The notes beneath the pieces were generated by a model, which was not told the DNA's origin, made no database searches, and saw nothing but the letters and a program-made list of their open reading frames with translations. The translations under genes were made by a program, and so were the position numbers. This document shows positions 11,490-22,773 of a stretch of 64,000 bases of DNA, in pieces (within the stretch, counting starts at the first letter, position 1; each line of letters starts with the position of its first letter). The DNA comes from Mermis nigrescens (lineage: Eukaryota > Nematoda > Enoplea > Mermithida > Mermithidae), in assembly GCA_036768485.1 (NCBI GenBank), contig JAVLUZ010000620.1:124001-188000 (forward strand), given 5' to 3'.

Positions 11490-12119
11490 CAAATCTTTGA
11501 AGCGGAAGTAAGAGCATAAAAATACATATTCATAGGATTAAAAGAGATTCGTCTTATTGCTAGAGGTTAAATATCAAGCCTATCTGCTCCCGGTATTTCA
11601 CTATTCTGTGCATACACGTAACGGGTCGAAATATCGGGTGGGGTGTTTCCGGTCGTTTTTAGGGAGGGAAGAGTAAATGACTTCCGATTATTGGCCAGAA
11701 AACACGTAAAAATGGCGAAAAATACAACTTTCTTCCAAAAATTGGGAAGGGGTCAAAAATTTTCTGACTTTCGGGGGATGGGGGCGTCCAACTTTGGGAC
11801 AGAGCATCCCCGAACCACCTGTTACACGTATGCTTTCGATCCGAGTGAAGAAGCTAAATGGTTTAGAGTGTAGGATTCGCTTGTCTGTAAAACGTGAGAA
11901 TATTGCTATCCTAACGCTTTGAAATGATCAAACTAAGCCCGAAAAAAAGTGGATAACATATAATCCAGACAGATAGGTATGTGATTTATGAGAACATTTT
12001 TGAAAAATAGCTGGAAGAATATTTCTAAACTTCCACCCATTGAGTTCCACCGCTGTTCTTCCGCAGCATCTGACCGTTTATATAATGCATGTATATGACC
12101 ATACTTGACGAGCATAGCA
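11490..12119. other. no recognised gene
   Basis: Contains a block near 11,640-11,790 (ggagggaagagtaaatgac, then a ttctgactttcgggggatgg run) resembling 3,790-3,850, so it is likely an old interspersed repeat. Nothing else can be supported. Confidence 0.35.
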
Positions 12120-12127
12120 TTGAAATT

Positions 12128-12301
12128 CAGGCACGTAGCTGGCCGTCCTATTTTAGGGGGACCAACACCAATTTTCGGGGGGGGGACTAAGCCCAAAAAA
12201 CCCAAAAATATCACAAAATAACGTTTAAAAAGTCCTGTTTTTCCTATTATTCCGAATTTTGGGGGGTCCGAACCCCCTATTCCCCCAGAGATACGTGCCT
12301 G
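12128..12301. mobile_element. 174-bp hAT-like MITE with perfect 8-bp TSD
   Basis: Ends CAGGCACGTA and TACGTGCCTG are inverted. The 8-mer TTGAAATT is present on both sides (12,120-12,127 and 12,302-12,309). The interior has poly-G/poly-C runs and no coding potential. Confidence 0.88.
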
Positions 12302-12533
12302 TTGAAATTACTAAATAAATCTGCGAACAAATCAAAAAACTTTCAGAAAGTAAATGCGTTGGCTTGAACGATGCGCCGATAGACGTATCCTAGCGATCAT
12401 AATGCAATAAATTTAAAAAAAGCTTGCCTATATCACAAGCGGCTGGGATAAATTGAGTAGATCACGCACGCGCACACCGAAATGGCGTCTACAGCCATCA
12501 GCTACCGCCACACGTTAAAAACATTTCATTCCA

Positions 12534-12625
12534 TTAATACTGCTCGAAATATTTGTACGTCGGATTTTGATAGCCGTTCACTTGCATGCTCGCTACGTGA
12601 CGTTCTTCGGGGGTATAAGCGTTGA
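12534..12625 (-). CDS. APPL: APP-like protein, last exon (intracellular NPTY tail)
   Basis: The reading frame gives [10 protein letters not shown], then a [11 protein letters not shown] tail, then a TAA stop at 12,534-12,536. This is the conserved end of the amyloid precursor protein intracellular domain, where the NPxY motif binds PTB-domain adaptors and serves as an endocytosis signal in the family. The acceptor is ctgctaaag|TC. The exon completes a phase-1 codon begun in the transmembrane exon, the same position and phase as I recall for the human APP junction. The usual GYENPTY reads GYQNPTY here, with NPTY intact. The gene is on the minus strand, so its 3' UTR runs toward lower coordinates; I could not place a poly(A) signal. 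Confidence 0.92.
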
Positions 12626-12743
12626 CTTTAGCAGTTTGAAAGATACATAAAGATTAAACTCGTTAGCACTACGATATTGGGGCCTAATTTTTGCGCCAGA
12701 AATACGGTTTTTCGTACGAGACGAAAACGTTTTGGCTCTCATA

Positions 12744-13077
12744 CATACATGATCTTCGGGAAGGGGGTTGGAGAATCCCCCTCCGAAAAAAATTCGTGAT
12801 TTTCCAAAAAATTCCTAAAAATTTTCTGAAACTTTGTAGAAGAGGCGCTGTTTTAAGCGTTTTTAGCCATCTATTTGCTCAAAAGTGTCAAATTTTCGAC
12901 GCTTCGCGATATGTACTCATGTTTTTACTAATATTTTGTCCGATTTCTTCGACTTTTATTGATTTTATTCCAGAATTTTTTCGGGTGTTTTTATGCTCTA
13001 GAAAGATACAACATCGTCAGAAACGCCTTAAAACGGTGCCCCCTCTACCACCAGAATCCCCATGCTATGCATGTCTG
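12744..13077. mobile_element. 334-bp hAT-like element of the CATACATGATC family
   Basis: Left end CATACATGATCTTCGGG, right end GCATAGC-like sequence then GCATGTCTG, loosely inverted. Flanks CTCTCATA (12,736-12,743) and TTCTCATA (13,078-13,085) match at 7 of 8 bases. The body (gctcaaaagtgtcaaatttt, a gacgcttcgcg hairpin remnant, a tgctctagaaagata stem) matches copies at 14,450, 24,370 and 25,572. It sits in the intron between the last two APPL exons. Confidence 0.75.
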
Positions 13078-13479
13078 TTCTCATACTAATGTTTTTGAGC
13101 GAAAAACAGGGCTTTAACCTTTCTTACATAAAATTTCCTCAAAGTTATAAGTTTCCAAAGCCACTGCATTATAATCGATTCTACGCACACCGGATGCCAA
13201 AAGCGCTATTATAGTGCTATTTTGCGCACAGATAATAAACTTTTTGAGGAAATTTCTAGCTATTCTGGAAAAATAAATATACTACCCCTCACATGTTGTA
13301 AATGCACGAAGATCACACACTTATAAATTGTTAGCGCTGCGAACGTGAGGTTGTTGATTATCGCTTTGGCTATATTAACCATTACTTACGATATTCATTT
13401 ATTAGTTACTGAAGCTTAGAAGCATTATTACGAATCTACTCGTTTTGCTATAACATCATCCTTATTAGAAGCATTGATC

Positions 13480-14345
13480 TGTATATTATTTCACAATGTA
13501 GTACAATTGAAAATTAGCTGCTCTGACATACATTCACATTGGAAAGGGGTTATTAGTCACTGTAGGTCAGACAGACTGATATGTTGTTCATTTGAAAAGC
13601 GCCCAAAAATATGTCCATATGACCTAAAAATCGAAATTTCTCACCAAATTGATCAATTTCTATATTTTTGGTGCTAAAAGCGATGTAATACAGTCAAAAT
13701 GAACTAAAAATGTGGTATTACCAAGGAAAAGCGTTTTATATAAGCTATTTTGATTTTTTCGTCATTTGACTAGAAAAAAATACGTGAACACTAAATATAC
13801 AGGTCTGATCTATATCTATTGGATTTTATCCCCCCCTGCTGACCATGACTTTGTAGCATCTATGTGTGCACTTTGAGTATGTATATAAAAGTCACAGTCT
13901 CATAGGGGGTGATGGGGTATTACCCCTACCTCAGGGTTCAAGAATCGAATCACTGTCGGACGATTTTGAGCTACCAAACATTTTCTGCGTGATTTTTAAA
14001 TACGAAAGTAGTAAAGATCTTTAAAGATCTTCAACATTTTTCGGCGCTTCGCGCCGATTAGTACATTTTTGTTTTGTTTACCCATAAAATGACTAGAATG
14101 AAGGTAAAATGATCTAAAAAGTCAAGATTTTTGATGAATTCTTATATTTTTCACTTACAAAAGTGACGAGACTAGTCAGAAATGGATAAAAAGCACTAAA
14201 AATGCAGTTTTCCACATTAAAACATGTTATATAAGATGTTTTAACCATTGTTCGTATTTGATCTGCAAAAAAGACAAGAACATTAAATTTAGTGGTTCCA
14301 AAGTTTGGGATTTAGCCCCTGAACTTTCGACCTTGGGAAACTATG
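13480..14345. repeat. interspersed repeat block (tattacccctacctcaggg family)
   Basis: The segment 13,600-13,870 (gcgcccaaaaatatg..., cagtcaaaatgaactaaaaa, a cccccctgctgaccatgac end) matches 19,228-19,465. The segment 13,900-14,000 (ggggtattacccctacctca, a gtcggacgattttga block) matches 3,430 and 19,070. A perfect hairpin tcggcgcttcgcgccga lies near 14,041. All within an APPL intron. Confidence 0.55.
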
Positions 14346-14449
14346 ATAAGAAAGAGTACATATGTACTTAAATTGTAAAAAGCAAAATACTCGGACGAAA
14401 AGCTTTATCGACTTATTGAAAGCAGTGTGAACTTATGAGCAAAGATGTC

Positions 14450-14800
14450 ATAGGGGTTTGCAGAGTTTCACTCCCCCTTCCAAAATTCACGATTTTCCGT
14501 AAAATTCCAATAAGTTCGCAAAATGAGTGCTGTTCTAAGCGTTTTTAGCCATCTGTTTGCTCAAATGTTTTAAATTTTCGTCGCTTCACGCCATATACTC
14601 ATTTTTTGACTATATTTGCTTCAATTTATTCGATTTTTTATTTTTTTGAAATTTTGCCAATATTTCTATGTTCTAGAAGTACAGAGCGTCGTCAGAAAAG
14701 CCGAAAAACAATGTTTTACCGCGTACCCGCCATTTTTGAACAGAAAAGGCACTCATGAATTTTATCCACTCAGAATTCCCATGCTGTGCATGTCTGCTTA
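14450..14800. repeat. copy of the CATACATGATC hAT-like family
   Basis: Colinear with 12,744-13,077 in the catctgtttgctcaaatgtt block, the atgttctagaagtacagagc block and the cccatgctgtgcatgtctg right end. No TSD was found. Its right end lies only about 95 bp from the APPL transmembrane exon. Confidence 0.6.
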
Positions 14801-14893
14801 ATGTATATTGTAAATAAGAAGTTACGTATATGCACGTACAAAACTAGCTTTTTAATTTTGCAGAGTTTATTGCAGTTATAACTTGAAAGTGAC

Positions 14894-15056
14894 TAACTTT
14901 AACAAATCCATGCAAGCGGTTTCGATGATTTCGCCTGAGAGTCAGAACAACAGCCGCGCACAAAGTTAAAAAGACGGTGCCGCTGACGAAGTAGATCCAA
15001 TAGCCGACGTACAAATGTGCAGTATTGTCAGATTCCAATGATCTCTCTTCAATAAT
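14894..15056 (-). CDS. APPL: APP-like protein, transmembrane exon
   Basis: Acceptor caaatttcag|ATT. The 54 codons contain one membrane-spanning segment (YFVSGTVFLTLCAAVVLTL), then the basic stop-transfer LRRNHRNRLHGFVKV. The HGFVKV part aligns with the juxtamembrane HGVVEV of human APP. The best donor is GTTA|GTCACT: canonical GT but weak, giving phase 1 and an exact length match to the last exon. A stronger-looking alternative one codon earlier (AAA|GTTAGT) would shift the frame and is rejected. Reading through the donor would give about 17 extra residues and a stop, a possible unspliced variant. A single-pass type I topology is inferred from family knowledge. Confidence 0.85.
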
Positions 15057-15292
15057 CTGAAATTTGCACAGCAGCATTAGGCTACTTTTACTTTTCTGCT
15101 GATCATCTTTTTTGTCGGATGATTTTTTTAACACAAATATTACGCATAAGAATATTAAAACCCTTTTTAGCAGATCAAATAAAATTAACATGCCGAAATA
15201 AAATCTTAGTTCCGCGCCAAAAAAGCCGATTGTGATTCTCTCAATTTTTCATATCTGGTGCGTTTTATATGTACAATACTTATCAAACTCAC

Positions 15293-15396
15293 TAGGCTGT
15301 GCTGAATTCTGTTTTGTAAACCCAAGGCGTCTGATATCTCGGCAGGATTAGCCATTTCCTCAACAACGGCGCGAGAATGTGAATTATTTGCATTCT
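15293..15396 (-). CDS. APPL: APP-like protein, juxtamembrane linker exon
   Basis: This 104-bp exon was found by phase. Acceptor cgtttaag|AG and donor AGCCTA|GTGAGT fit the codon phases of the flanking exons (1 in, 0 out). It encodes a polar ectodomain linker (AVVEEMANPAEISDALGL), with no Kunitz domain and no amyloid-beta-like sequence. Linkers of APP family members are poorly conserved, so support comes from splice signals and phase rather than homology. Confidence 0.7.
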
Positions 15397-16334
15397 CTTA
15401 AACGAATAAGCAAATTAAGGGACAACCGTAGAAATCGTATATGATTACCGCGAAAGACGACGAATTGCGATAATAATTTAACAAGGTTCTCATTCTCAAA
15501 TCACCGAAGTTTACTTAATTTTCGGTGAGCTATGAAGAGCGAGTCAAATTTTGGAAGAGGGAATAAGACCATCTTCAGGTACATTTTAGGTATGGAAGAA
15601 GCCGATTGGCAATATAATTTTTTATTAAAAGAGAAGCCTATTGACTTATACAATACAATTTTTTTATTGAAAAAGGGAAAAACGAAGAATCTGATTAAAG
15701 ACTAGAGAACCCAATACTCGTACATTTATACAAAATAAATAATTTTTAATTTGAAACTAGAAATCCAGGAGCTAGAGAAAACTTTAAATTGAGGAGTGAT
15801 GGCGGATGAAGAATCGAATCCGAGTAAATTATTCCATGGCATGTCAATCCAAATAAAAAACAAAAATGCATTCAATAAAACCTTCTTATGAGCAATTTCA
15901 TCAGATCATCAAAAGCTAACGTTTGACGTTAGATAACTTTTATTCGCGCAAACGATTGATTATTCAAAATAAAAAATGACAGTGAACTCGATCCAAGGGA
16001 AATCTGTAATTTTTCTAAAAATTTGTCAATGGAAAGAAATTCATAATGTACGTTGGTGCATAGAGCATTATTCATTCTGATAACGACGCCTGGTTTACTT
16101 CTGCTGACCTTCTTACAAGTGAAACCGCTCGGAGATTTGAAAAGAGATTCCGAGCATCTTATTGATTAAGCAATAAATCTTGATTATGCATTAGAAATTG
16201 ACCTATTTAAATCTTAGTTTAAATTTCAGCAATGGGAAAATAAAGAACTACATTTGAGTAGGTACTTATTATAACCAAAATAGGGAAGACTCGAAAAATT
16301 CGAGGATATATAATTAATTTAGCTAAAATACGGG
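15397..16334. other. APPL intron sequence, no recognised feature
   Basis: AT-rich intron DNA between the E2 and linker exons, without recognisable coding sequence or delimited repeat. Confidence 0.5.
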
Positions 16335-16340
16335 CATACT

Positions 16341-16686
16341 CAGGCCCGTATCCAGGATTCAGTCAAGGGGGGACGGGCGAACCTAACGTAAATTGGTCGA
16401 TATCTCGAACAATTTGTCGAGATAACTCGCAAAAACCGCATTTTTCGACATGCTCTATTCATCAAGATCATAAAATTCGAACTTTTCAAGAGGAAAAATT
16501 TTTTCTACCCAAAAAGTGTCGTTTTTTGGTCGTGCTTGAGCCAAAAATCTGGAAACTATTTTACATCTAGCGCGAAGCGCCGAATATTTGAAGCGTCAAA
16601 GACATGCAATTTTTTCGTGCATTATCTTGCCTTTCGAAAACTTTTTGGCCAAGGGGGAGCCCCCGTCTCCCCTAAATACGGCCCTG
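16341..16686. mobile_element. 346-bp TIR element with CATACT flanks
   Basis: Left end CAGGCCCGTATCCAGGATT and right end CTAAATACGGCCCTG are imperfectly inverted. The 6-mer CATACT is flush with both ends (16,335-16,340 and 16,687-16,692). It contains gcgcgaagcgccga near 16,570. A 6-bp duplication is unusual for the hAT-like neighbours. Confidence 0.65.
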
Positions 16687-17102
16687 CATACTACTAGATT
16701 TGGCTTCATGATAAGCAAGGCATATACATATACTCGTACATACCTCTTGCTAAAGCAAGTCTTTCTTGATATTCAACAAAACGTTGGGAACTTTCAGCAT
16801 TGTCAGTTTTCAACAACGACTTATCTGTTATGTCTGACGAAACTTCAATGCGATAAGCTTTCCAAAATTCGACTAAAATACATCGTTGAAACTAGTATGC
16901 AGGTATGTAGCGGCGCAAAATATGCACATATAAGCAATGTTTACATAAATGAAGAAATGTCGAATAAAAACATAATGGCAGTGGCGCTATTGAATATAGA
17001 AGATAGAAAAGATATTTCATGAAAAATACAGAACTTAATGATTGTTTTCAAGACAAGAAAATAATTATCATTCAGAAAGAAATTGATATGAAATCACGAA
17101 AA

Positions 17103-17140
17103 AATTAATAAATAAATAAATAAATAATAAATAAATAAGC
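17103..17140. repeat. AATA/AAATA microsatellite
   Basis: Short run of aataaataaata units in an APPL intron, next to the mariner-like element. Confidence 0.8.
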
Positions 17141-17158
17141 AGTTCTTCGTTCTTATTA

Positions 17159-17853
17159 CGAGGGTTGTTAATTAAGTTCGTTTTAGCTGTCTAAAAACTT
17201 TTTCCTATCAGAGTTATCAACAGGCGGTTTTTTGCTCGTTATTCTGCAACTTCTGCTTTAGATCTCTGAACTCATCATTTCTTCTTATTTTTTCCGCTTT
17301 CCAGTAAAATAATTTTGTTTTATCATAGATTGAAAAATTGATTAAAAATAGCCCTAAACAGAAGGTCCCATGACTTCATTCTTCAAGGAAAAAGATAAAT
17401 ATTTCAGCTGAGAGTATCCAACGTTGTAAAACACTTTTTAGAATGTTTTTTATTCATAAAACGTGCATTTGTGATGAAGCAAATTTTTTGTCAAAATCAG
17501 CAAAAAAATGAGTTTTAACGAAAAATGCATCAATAAAAAGAGAAAATTAATCACAATGGGATTTTTGGTAGTGCATCAATGAAAGTCACAAACTGTCTTT
17601 GTTTTACCGAAATTTTGAGATCAAATGCTAATCAGTGCCCAAGCTGCGACAAGATAAAAGTTATTTTTCTTAACCAAAGAAAAGATGTATTTTAAAAAAT
17701 TTTCATAGAAAAGGCGGAAAAAATAGAAAGAATTGGTAACTCTAGTAATGTAGAGCAGAAGTTGCGTCACCATATGCAAAAAACCATATGTTGATATCTC
17801 TTATACAGAAAAAGATATTAGACAGCAAAACCGAACTTAATTAACAACCCTCT
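17159..17853. mobile_element. mariner-like non-autonomous element (695 bp)
   Basis: The inverted ends GAGGGTTGTTAATTAAGTTCG (left) and CGAACTTAATTAACAACCCTC (right) are perfect over 21 bp and continue through gctgtctaa/ttagacagc. Each end is next to TA (17,157-17,158 and 17,854-17,855), the target-site duplication of Tc1/mariner elements. No intact transposase; the length is about half that of an autonomous mariner. It lies in the APPL intron between 15,396 and 18,325. Confidence 0.8.
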
Positions 17854-17855
17854 TA

Positions 17856-18324
17856 CAAAATGAAAGGACTGCACAATGATTGATGATTTTCTTTAAATTT
17901 CAGCTACTGAAAGTTTAGCAAGTTGTAACGCCTCGCCAAACTTATCGACTATTCAACATTGTTCCTATATGTAGGTACTTAAATAAAAGTACTACTATAT
18001 ATGTATGTATGTGCGTAAGACATGTATGTACGTACATTGCATACATACATATGTACATACTTCTTTCGGAGTTGTTGTCTAATAGTCATTATAATTTTGA
18101 ATCGAAAAACCGAAAACAAACGTTGGCCGGCCCACGCTCGCTTCAAAGTTAAATATTATTTTACAAGAACCTATGATTTGAGCTCAAAACTTGCTTTCTC
18201 ACATACGTCTTTTTGTGTGCTTTTGTCGATTTTGAAAACACTGACCGAAGTAGCTCATTTTCAATCACTGAACGAAGATGTCACATTCCATAAAAAGACA
18301 ACATGAACATCAAAAACAGCTCAC
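17856..18324. other. APPL intron sequence
   Basis: Contains an ATGT/ATAC-rich simple-sequence patch near 17,990-18,065. Otherwise nothing is recognised. Confidence 0.4.
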
Positions 18325-18482
18325 GGACAGATGGCAAAATATGACCAGCCACAGGATCGCCTTCCAAAATTTTTAGCGTAGTTAAGCTGCGATTTAATGT
18401 TTGATCCATCGATATTAACAAAGCGGTCAAGATTCTACGACGACCGGTTAGATCATCGTCAAGTTTAGACTTGATAATGCGC
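18325..18482 (-). CDS. APPL: APP-like protein, E2 domain exon 4
   Basis: Acceptor ttgatgtag|G and donor TGTCC|GTGAGC; phase 2 in and 1 out, consistent with neighbours. It encodes about 52 residues including RRRILTALLISMDQTLNRSL. In spacing and pattern this matches the last helices of the APP E2 domain (the LRVIYERMNQSL area of human APP). E2 is the helical, heparin-binding and dimerising ectodomain part. Confidence 0.85.
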
Positions 18483-18489
18483 CTACATC

Positions 18490-19040
18490 AAAGCAACGTT
18501 TCAGCAACTTTTAATCATAAATGTAACGTAAAAATGAAAACAATTTATATTTTTAGATTATGGAATGTTTTGCATATTTGTCGCAGATACTAAACATCAT
18601 TCAAAAGTTTTACTTTTGAGAGAGAGGAATATTTACAAAATAAATTAAGAAGCAAAGGAAGGATTATAAGGACCATATATGGCAAGAGCAGAAGTTATGA
18701 GGCTCTATTGATGACCAAAAATTTTAAACGGTTCAAAAATACATTTTTTAATTCAAGAAAAGGCCAAAAAATTGGTAATGGAAGAAACGCCTCTTTTCGA
18801 CGTTTCAAATAGAGCCGATTAGCATCTGAAATCGCGACAAAAAAATGATCCGAAGTATTTTTGGATAGGTTATTCGAATCCCTCTCCCACGCTCATGTGA
18901 GGGACAAACATTAAGACGATCACTGAAACTAGAAAATTTCATTTACTGCCAATTATTACATTTTAAACAATAAAAAATAGTGTTTACCTGATACGATTCA
19001 AAAACAGTATTCAAATTAGCTTAGGTTATAACCACGATTA
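18490..19040. other. APPL intron sequence
   Basis: AT-rich intron sequence with no recognised element. Confidence 0.4.
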
Positions 19041-19044
19041 CATA

Positions 19045-19470
19045 GCGTGCATGCACACGGAGGGTGAGGGCGTATTACCCCCGCTGAAGGATCAGCCAGA
19101 CAGGTACTGTCCGGCGATTTTGATCTGACGGAATGTATTTTGCATCATTCTTCAGGACAAAAGCAGTAATAATGACAAATTTTTTCCAATCCGGCCGGAT
19201 CAATGCTTTTATGCGCTTTTTACTCAAGGAGCGCCCAAAACTGATCAATTTATATATTTTTTAGTGTTGAAAGTGATACAATGCAGTCAAAATGAACTAA
19301 AAATACATTTAAAAATGTGATATCACCATGAAAAAGCTTTGTATATTTTACTTTGACCTTTTCCATCGTTTATATAGCACAAAAAATCGTGAACACAAAA
19401 TTTACTCGTGATTTCTGGGATTTTACAATCACCCCCTGCCGACCATGACCTTGTGCATCTATGGCATGAC
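19045..19470. repeat. interspersed repeat block
   Basis: Colinear with 13,600-14,000 but with the two parts in swapped order: the tattacccccgctgaagga part first, then the cagtcaaaatgaactaaaaa part, ending cccctgccgaccatgacc. An APPL intron copy. Confidence 0.5.
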
Positions 19471-19940
19471 AGATATTGGCAGGCGACCAAAACTTACATT
19501 TAACCATCATGTGTGTCACGAAAAGAGGCACTGAATACAGAAATAGTAAATAAATACAAGTTTTCTTAAAAGATAAACGTATCAAAACGTGAACATCTAA
19601 TTATATACATGTCCATAAGTGTAAACTCCTTCTAAATGACGCTCGTTCATGATTTTTTTCATCCAAACCTTTTTTGCTAGTTTCAGACTGTCATCTAAGA
19701 TTTGGAAAAGAAATCAAAATTTATTATATTAAAGATTAAAAAATAGAAAATTAATAAAATTCCTAATATTGTATGAATCATAGGCTGTTACCAGACCACT
19801 ATTTATTTGCACAGGATCCCTTTGCATATGTCTTTGTTGGAGTAAAATTCCCCTATAAGCCGATTATACAAGTATAATTTGGCCTTTTTGAACAGAAATA
19901 CATAAAACACAAAAGCGAAATCCCAATAATAAATTATTTG

Positions 19941-20432
19941 CAGCGGCGGATCCAGGATTATCTGAAGGGGGCGGGACCCCATATTTTCCTAATAGTGTCT
20001 AAAATTGCCTGAAAAATCCGTCCATTACGCTTGAAGTAGCGCTTTATGCCATCTTTTGATGAGCAAAATAATTTGTGATTAGAAAGTTAGAAATTTTCGA
20101 AGGTTTCTTACGAAGAACGGTCCAAATTATTGCAAAAATCGGCACAAAGCACCAGAAAAATACTCGAGAAATCATTGTAAGAACTGAAAAATCCATGTTC
20201 TGTACAAAAACTGCTCTTCTGACGTGAATAATAAGTTTTTAGAACGCCAAGAAAGTCAGTAAATGACATTAATTAATATTACTCGGTGCGCAACGCCGGA
20301 AAAATTAGAAAAATAATGATAAAAAATGGCTAAAATCATCAACAAACACATTATTATCTATCGCGTTCAACTATTTTTTGACGACAGGGGCGGGGGCGGC
20401 CACTCCCCCGGCGCCCTCTTAATCCGCGCCTG
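19941..20432. mobile_element. hAT-like element (492 bp) abutting an APPL splice donor
   Basis: Ends CAGCGGCGGATCCAGG (left) and TTAATCCGCGCCTG (right) are inverted. Flanks are ATTATTTG (19,933-19,940) and ATTACTTG (20,433-20,440), 7 of 8 identical. The right-hand flank contains, on the minus strand, the donor CAA|GTAAT of the E2 exon ending at 20,438, so the element begins at intron position +6. The far flank carries A instead of G at the donor position and cannot act as a GT donor. Confidence 0.8.
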
Positions 20433-20437
20433 ATTAC

Positions 20438-20691
20438 TTGTATTGACCAATAGCGTGCAAGCGGAATTTCTCAACCAATCTTATTAAAGAATGTGCGGCG
20501 TCCAGAATGTCCGATTTCGAAGCTTTATCATGCAAACGACGTCGCCGATTAATGAAAGCCATCAGGCGTTGATCAATTGAACGGTACTGCCTGTGAAAAT
20601 CTGCTAAAAGGCGCTTCTCGTGCACATCGTACAACTTTTCGCTCTCATGTTTCGTTTCCTGTTCAATTTTGGCTATTGAACTCTGGTAATG
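20438..20691 (-). CDS. APPL: APP-like protein, E2 domain exon 3
   Basis: Acceptor gcttttag|CAT; 254 bp, phase 0 in, phase 2 out, donor CAA|GTAATC. The exon encodes 84 residues of amphipathic helix. It starts with HYQSSIAKIEQETKHESEKL, followed by a basic INRRRRLHDK segment and LVEKFRLHAI. It aligns with the central E2 helices of APP (the EQEAANERQQLVETH...RRLALENYI area in human, QRVLAHINQRKREA in Drosophila). The basic RRRR run is the family's usual place for heparin binding (inference). Donor positions +6 onward derive from the inserted hAT-like element. Confidence 0.93.
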
Positions 20692-20699
20692 CTAAAAGC

Positions 20700-21265
20700 A
20701 TAAATTTAAAATATAACTATAAGTCTATTCCATGAAACCTTGTTAATAAATCAAAATTTTCAAAACAAGGAAAAGCTGACTATTTTTGACCAAAAATTAA
20801 AATCGTATGATTTCATATATGTATAGCCTAATGTTTTTCGCTATTCATTGATAGGCAAGGTATGTAAATATGTAATATTGAGATACGTACGCACCGTCAC
20901 TTGCTCATACAAATGTTAGGATGTACGAATGCCATTATTTTGCATTGTTTGCATATGATAGTGTACAAAATGACCTACACTAGGAGGGTAGCACACGTTC
21001 GGATTGTCTATATTCCTTCTATTTCTCTGTTTAGGCGTAATGAGTGCAAAAAGAGAAGCCGCCATATTTAATTGTTTATACTCAACATGAAAAAATTCTT
21101 CCAAAAATTCAAATTCGAGGCTGCCAATCTGATTCGGTGTTTTTCAATACCTATCCTACTCAAAGCTTCTTGCACGCTCATAAAACGCAGGTGTGTACGT
21201 ATCCTAGTTACTAATACCGGCAAGGTAGAGGTGCTCAGTGAGGGCAAAATCATAAAAAAGTGATA
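20700..21265. other. APPL intron sequence
   Basis: No element recognised; overlapping short frames on both strands are fortuitous. Confidence 0.4.
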
Positions 21266-21268
21266 TAT

Positions 21269-21656
21269 ACTCGTAGAATCGAACTCCGATAGTACACATT
21301 CTTAGGAAGACCTAAGGTGCGCATTATCCGAGCGTGTGCATTGACCGGAGTGTGAAATTTTCATTCAATTTTCACTTTGACTGAAAAGGAATCCATTATC
21401 CCTTTTATACTATGACAGAAGGAATACAAAAACAACTAATGTTTTATCCTTCCCTGTTGCTATGGAATAAATACCTTAGTAATACAACTTCGTGCTTTAA
21501 TTCTGCATAAGGTAACATGATGTGCAATAAATATCAATAATCCACGTATGCATTATCCGAGGTGCGCGTGCTCATTATCCGAGGTTATCGTTAAGCATGA
21601 TGTGCATTAAACGGAAAAAAGCATTATCCGGGGTTTGCATTATCCGAATTCGACTG
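21269..21656. repeat. Tc1/pogo-like MITE with repeated CATTATCCGA motifs
   Basis: The right end GCATTATCCGAATTCGACTG followed by TA resembles pogo/Tigger-type termini. The left end TACTCGTAGAATCGAACTCC is a loose inverted partner. The motif gcattatccga or a variant recurs about six times inside. The boundaries are approximate. Confidence 0.45.
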
Positions 21657-22125
21657 TAGTCAGTGAATGGCATTTATAAAACGCGTTTTTATCAATTAAA
21701 ATGCCATAACAACCTTAATTCAACTTTTTAAAATGCAGCTTTTTTACGGGAGAACAGGACTAAACGCAGTTTTTGAAAAAATTTCAAGGAATGAAAATTT
21801 TCTTTCTGACCATATTTCCTAAGAACAGACGCAGTGTGACCGCTGTTTAATAGTAAACATACATTTCAGGATAAGATAAAAATGTTTGCAGTAAAAAGAC
21901 CAGATTGCTAGGATATCGAGTAACTGGGTCAGATTTTTCCACTTAGATTCGAAAAACTCCATTGATCGCTTCACGAAACTTTGAGCATAGAAATCAATTT
22001 TCAGCTCACGAAGAAGTGGCTGCAAAAGTGCATTTCATGAAAATTTCAGTAATGCCATGCTCATGTGTGTCGACCATCCCATCACAAGCCCTGTAATGCA
22101 TTATAAAAGTGTAAGATAGGCTTAC

Positions 22126-22221
22126 TTCAATCATTTCATCTCGGAATTTGCGACCTGCTTCAGATAGCTTATTTGGCATAGCATTGTACTTTGCTTCTAG
22201 CTTGTCGTATTTGCTTCTGAT
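22126..22221 (-). CDS. APPL: APP-like protein, E2 domain exon 2
   Basis: A 96-bp exon of 32 codons. Acceptor tgttgcag|ATC, donor ATTGAA|GTAAGC, phase 0 to 0. It encodes IRSKYDKLEAKYNAMPNKL, a glycine turn and FRDEMIE, matching the WSDLEEKYQDMRLADPKAA helix pair of insect APPL and WEEAERQAKNLPKADKKAV of human APP. Confidence 0.9.
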
Positions 22222-22479
22222 CTGCAACAATAGATTCATTTAACATCTTCTGAAACGAAATAGAGTGAAATTACATCGAAATGTTAGTGATACTCGATAT
22301 GTGTTTCAAAAATAAAAATTGTAAGGGGTGAAGAAAAATTTCAAAAAAATTTAATTATTTTTCACTTCATTGCTTAATCATAAACAAGAAATCTATCGCT
22401 TAAAATCTGCGCAACTGATTTCTCAATATCCAAATCATAAATAATTGTACTCGATCTCTGTGCTCTGCGAAGGAAAACC

Positions 22480-22740
22480 AGAAAATTAGTGATTCGGCGC
22501 AAAGCGCTGGAAAAATTTGGCACATTCTCCACGTCTAACTCCAGTTTGAGCGGTTGATAAAACGACATTTATAGAGAAACACTTAATCCGGCTCGGAGTG
22601 CCGCAAAATTTTGCGTTTACTAGCTCAAAAGTACGCAAAAAACCTGTTTTGGCGACCTTGTAAATGCATTTCGAGAATTTTTCATTTCTTTTTCTGCGAA
22701 ACCCTTGCGAGGAACAAAAATTTTTTTGCCCCCTCCATGA
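22480..22740. repeat. repeat fragments with GCGC hairpins
   Basis: ttcggcgcaaagcgctgga near 22,494 and ggctcggagtgccgcaaaa near 22,590, ending in cccctccatgactacggtcc. Likely a decayed hAT-like copy; ends not defined. Confidence 0.4.
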
Positions 22741-22773
22741 CTACGGTCCTACTTTATGTATATACACACGTAC

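Noticed and set aside
14895..14898. Donor AAA|GTTAGT for the APPL transmembrane exon
   Set aside because: It would shift the last exon out of frame; the neighbouring GTCACT donor gives the conserved length and phase.
16588..17022. 144-codon plus-strand frame
   Set aside because: Starts inside a TIR element, has no family resemblance and lies antisense in an APPL intron.
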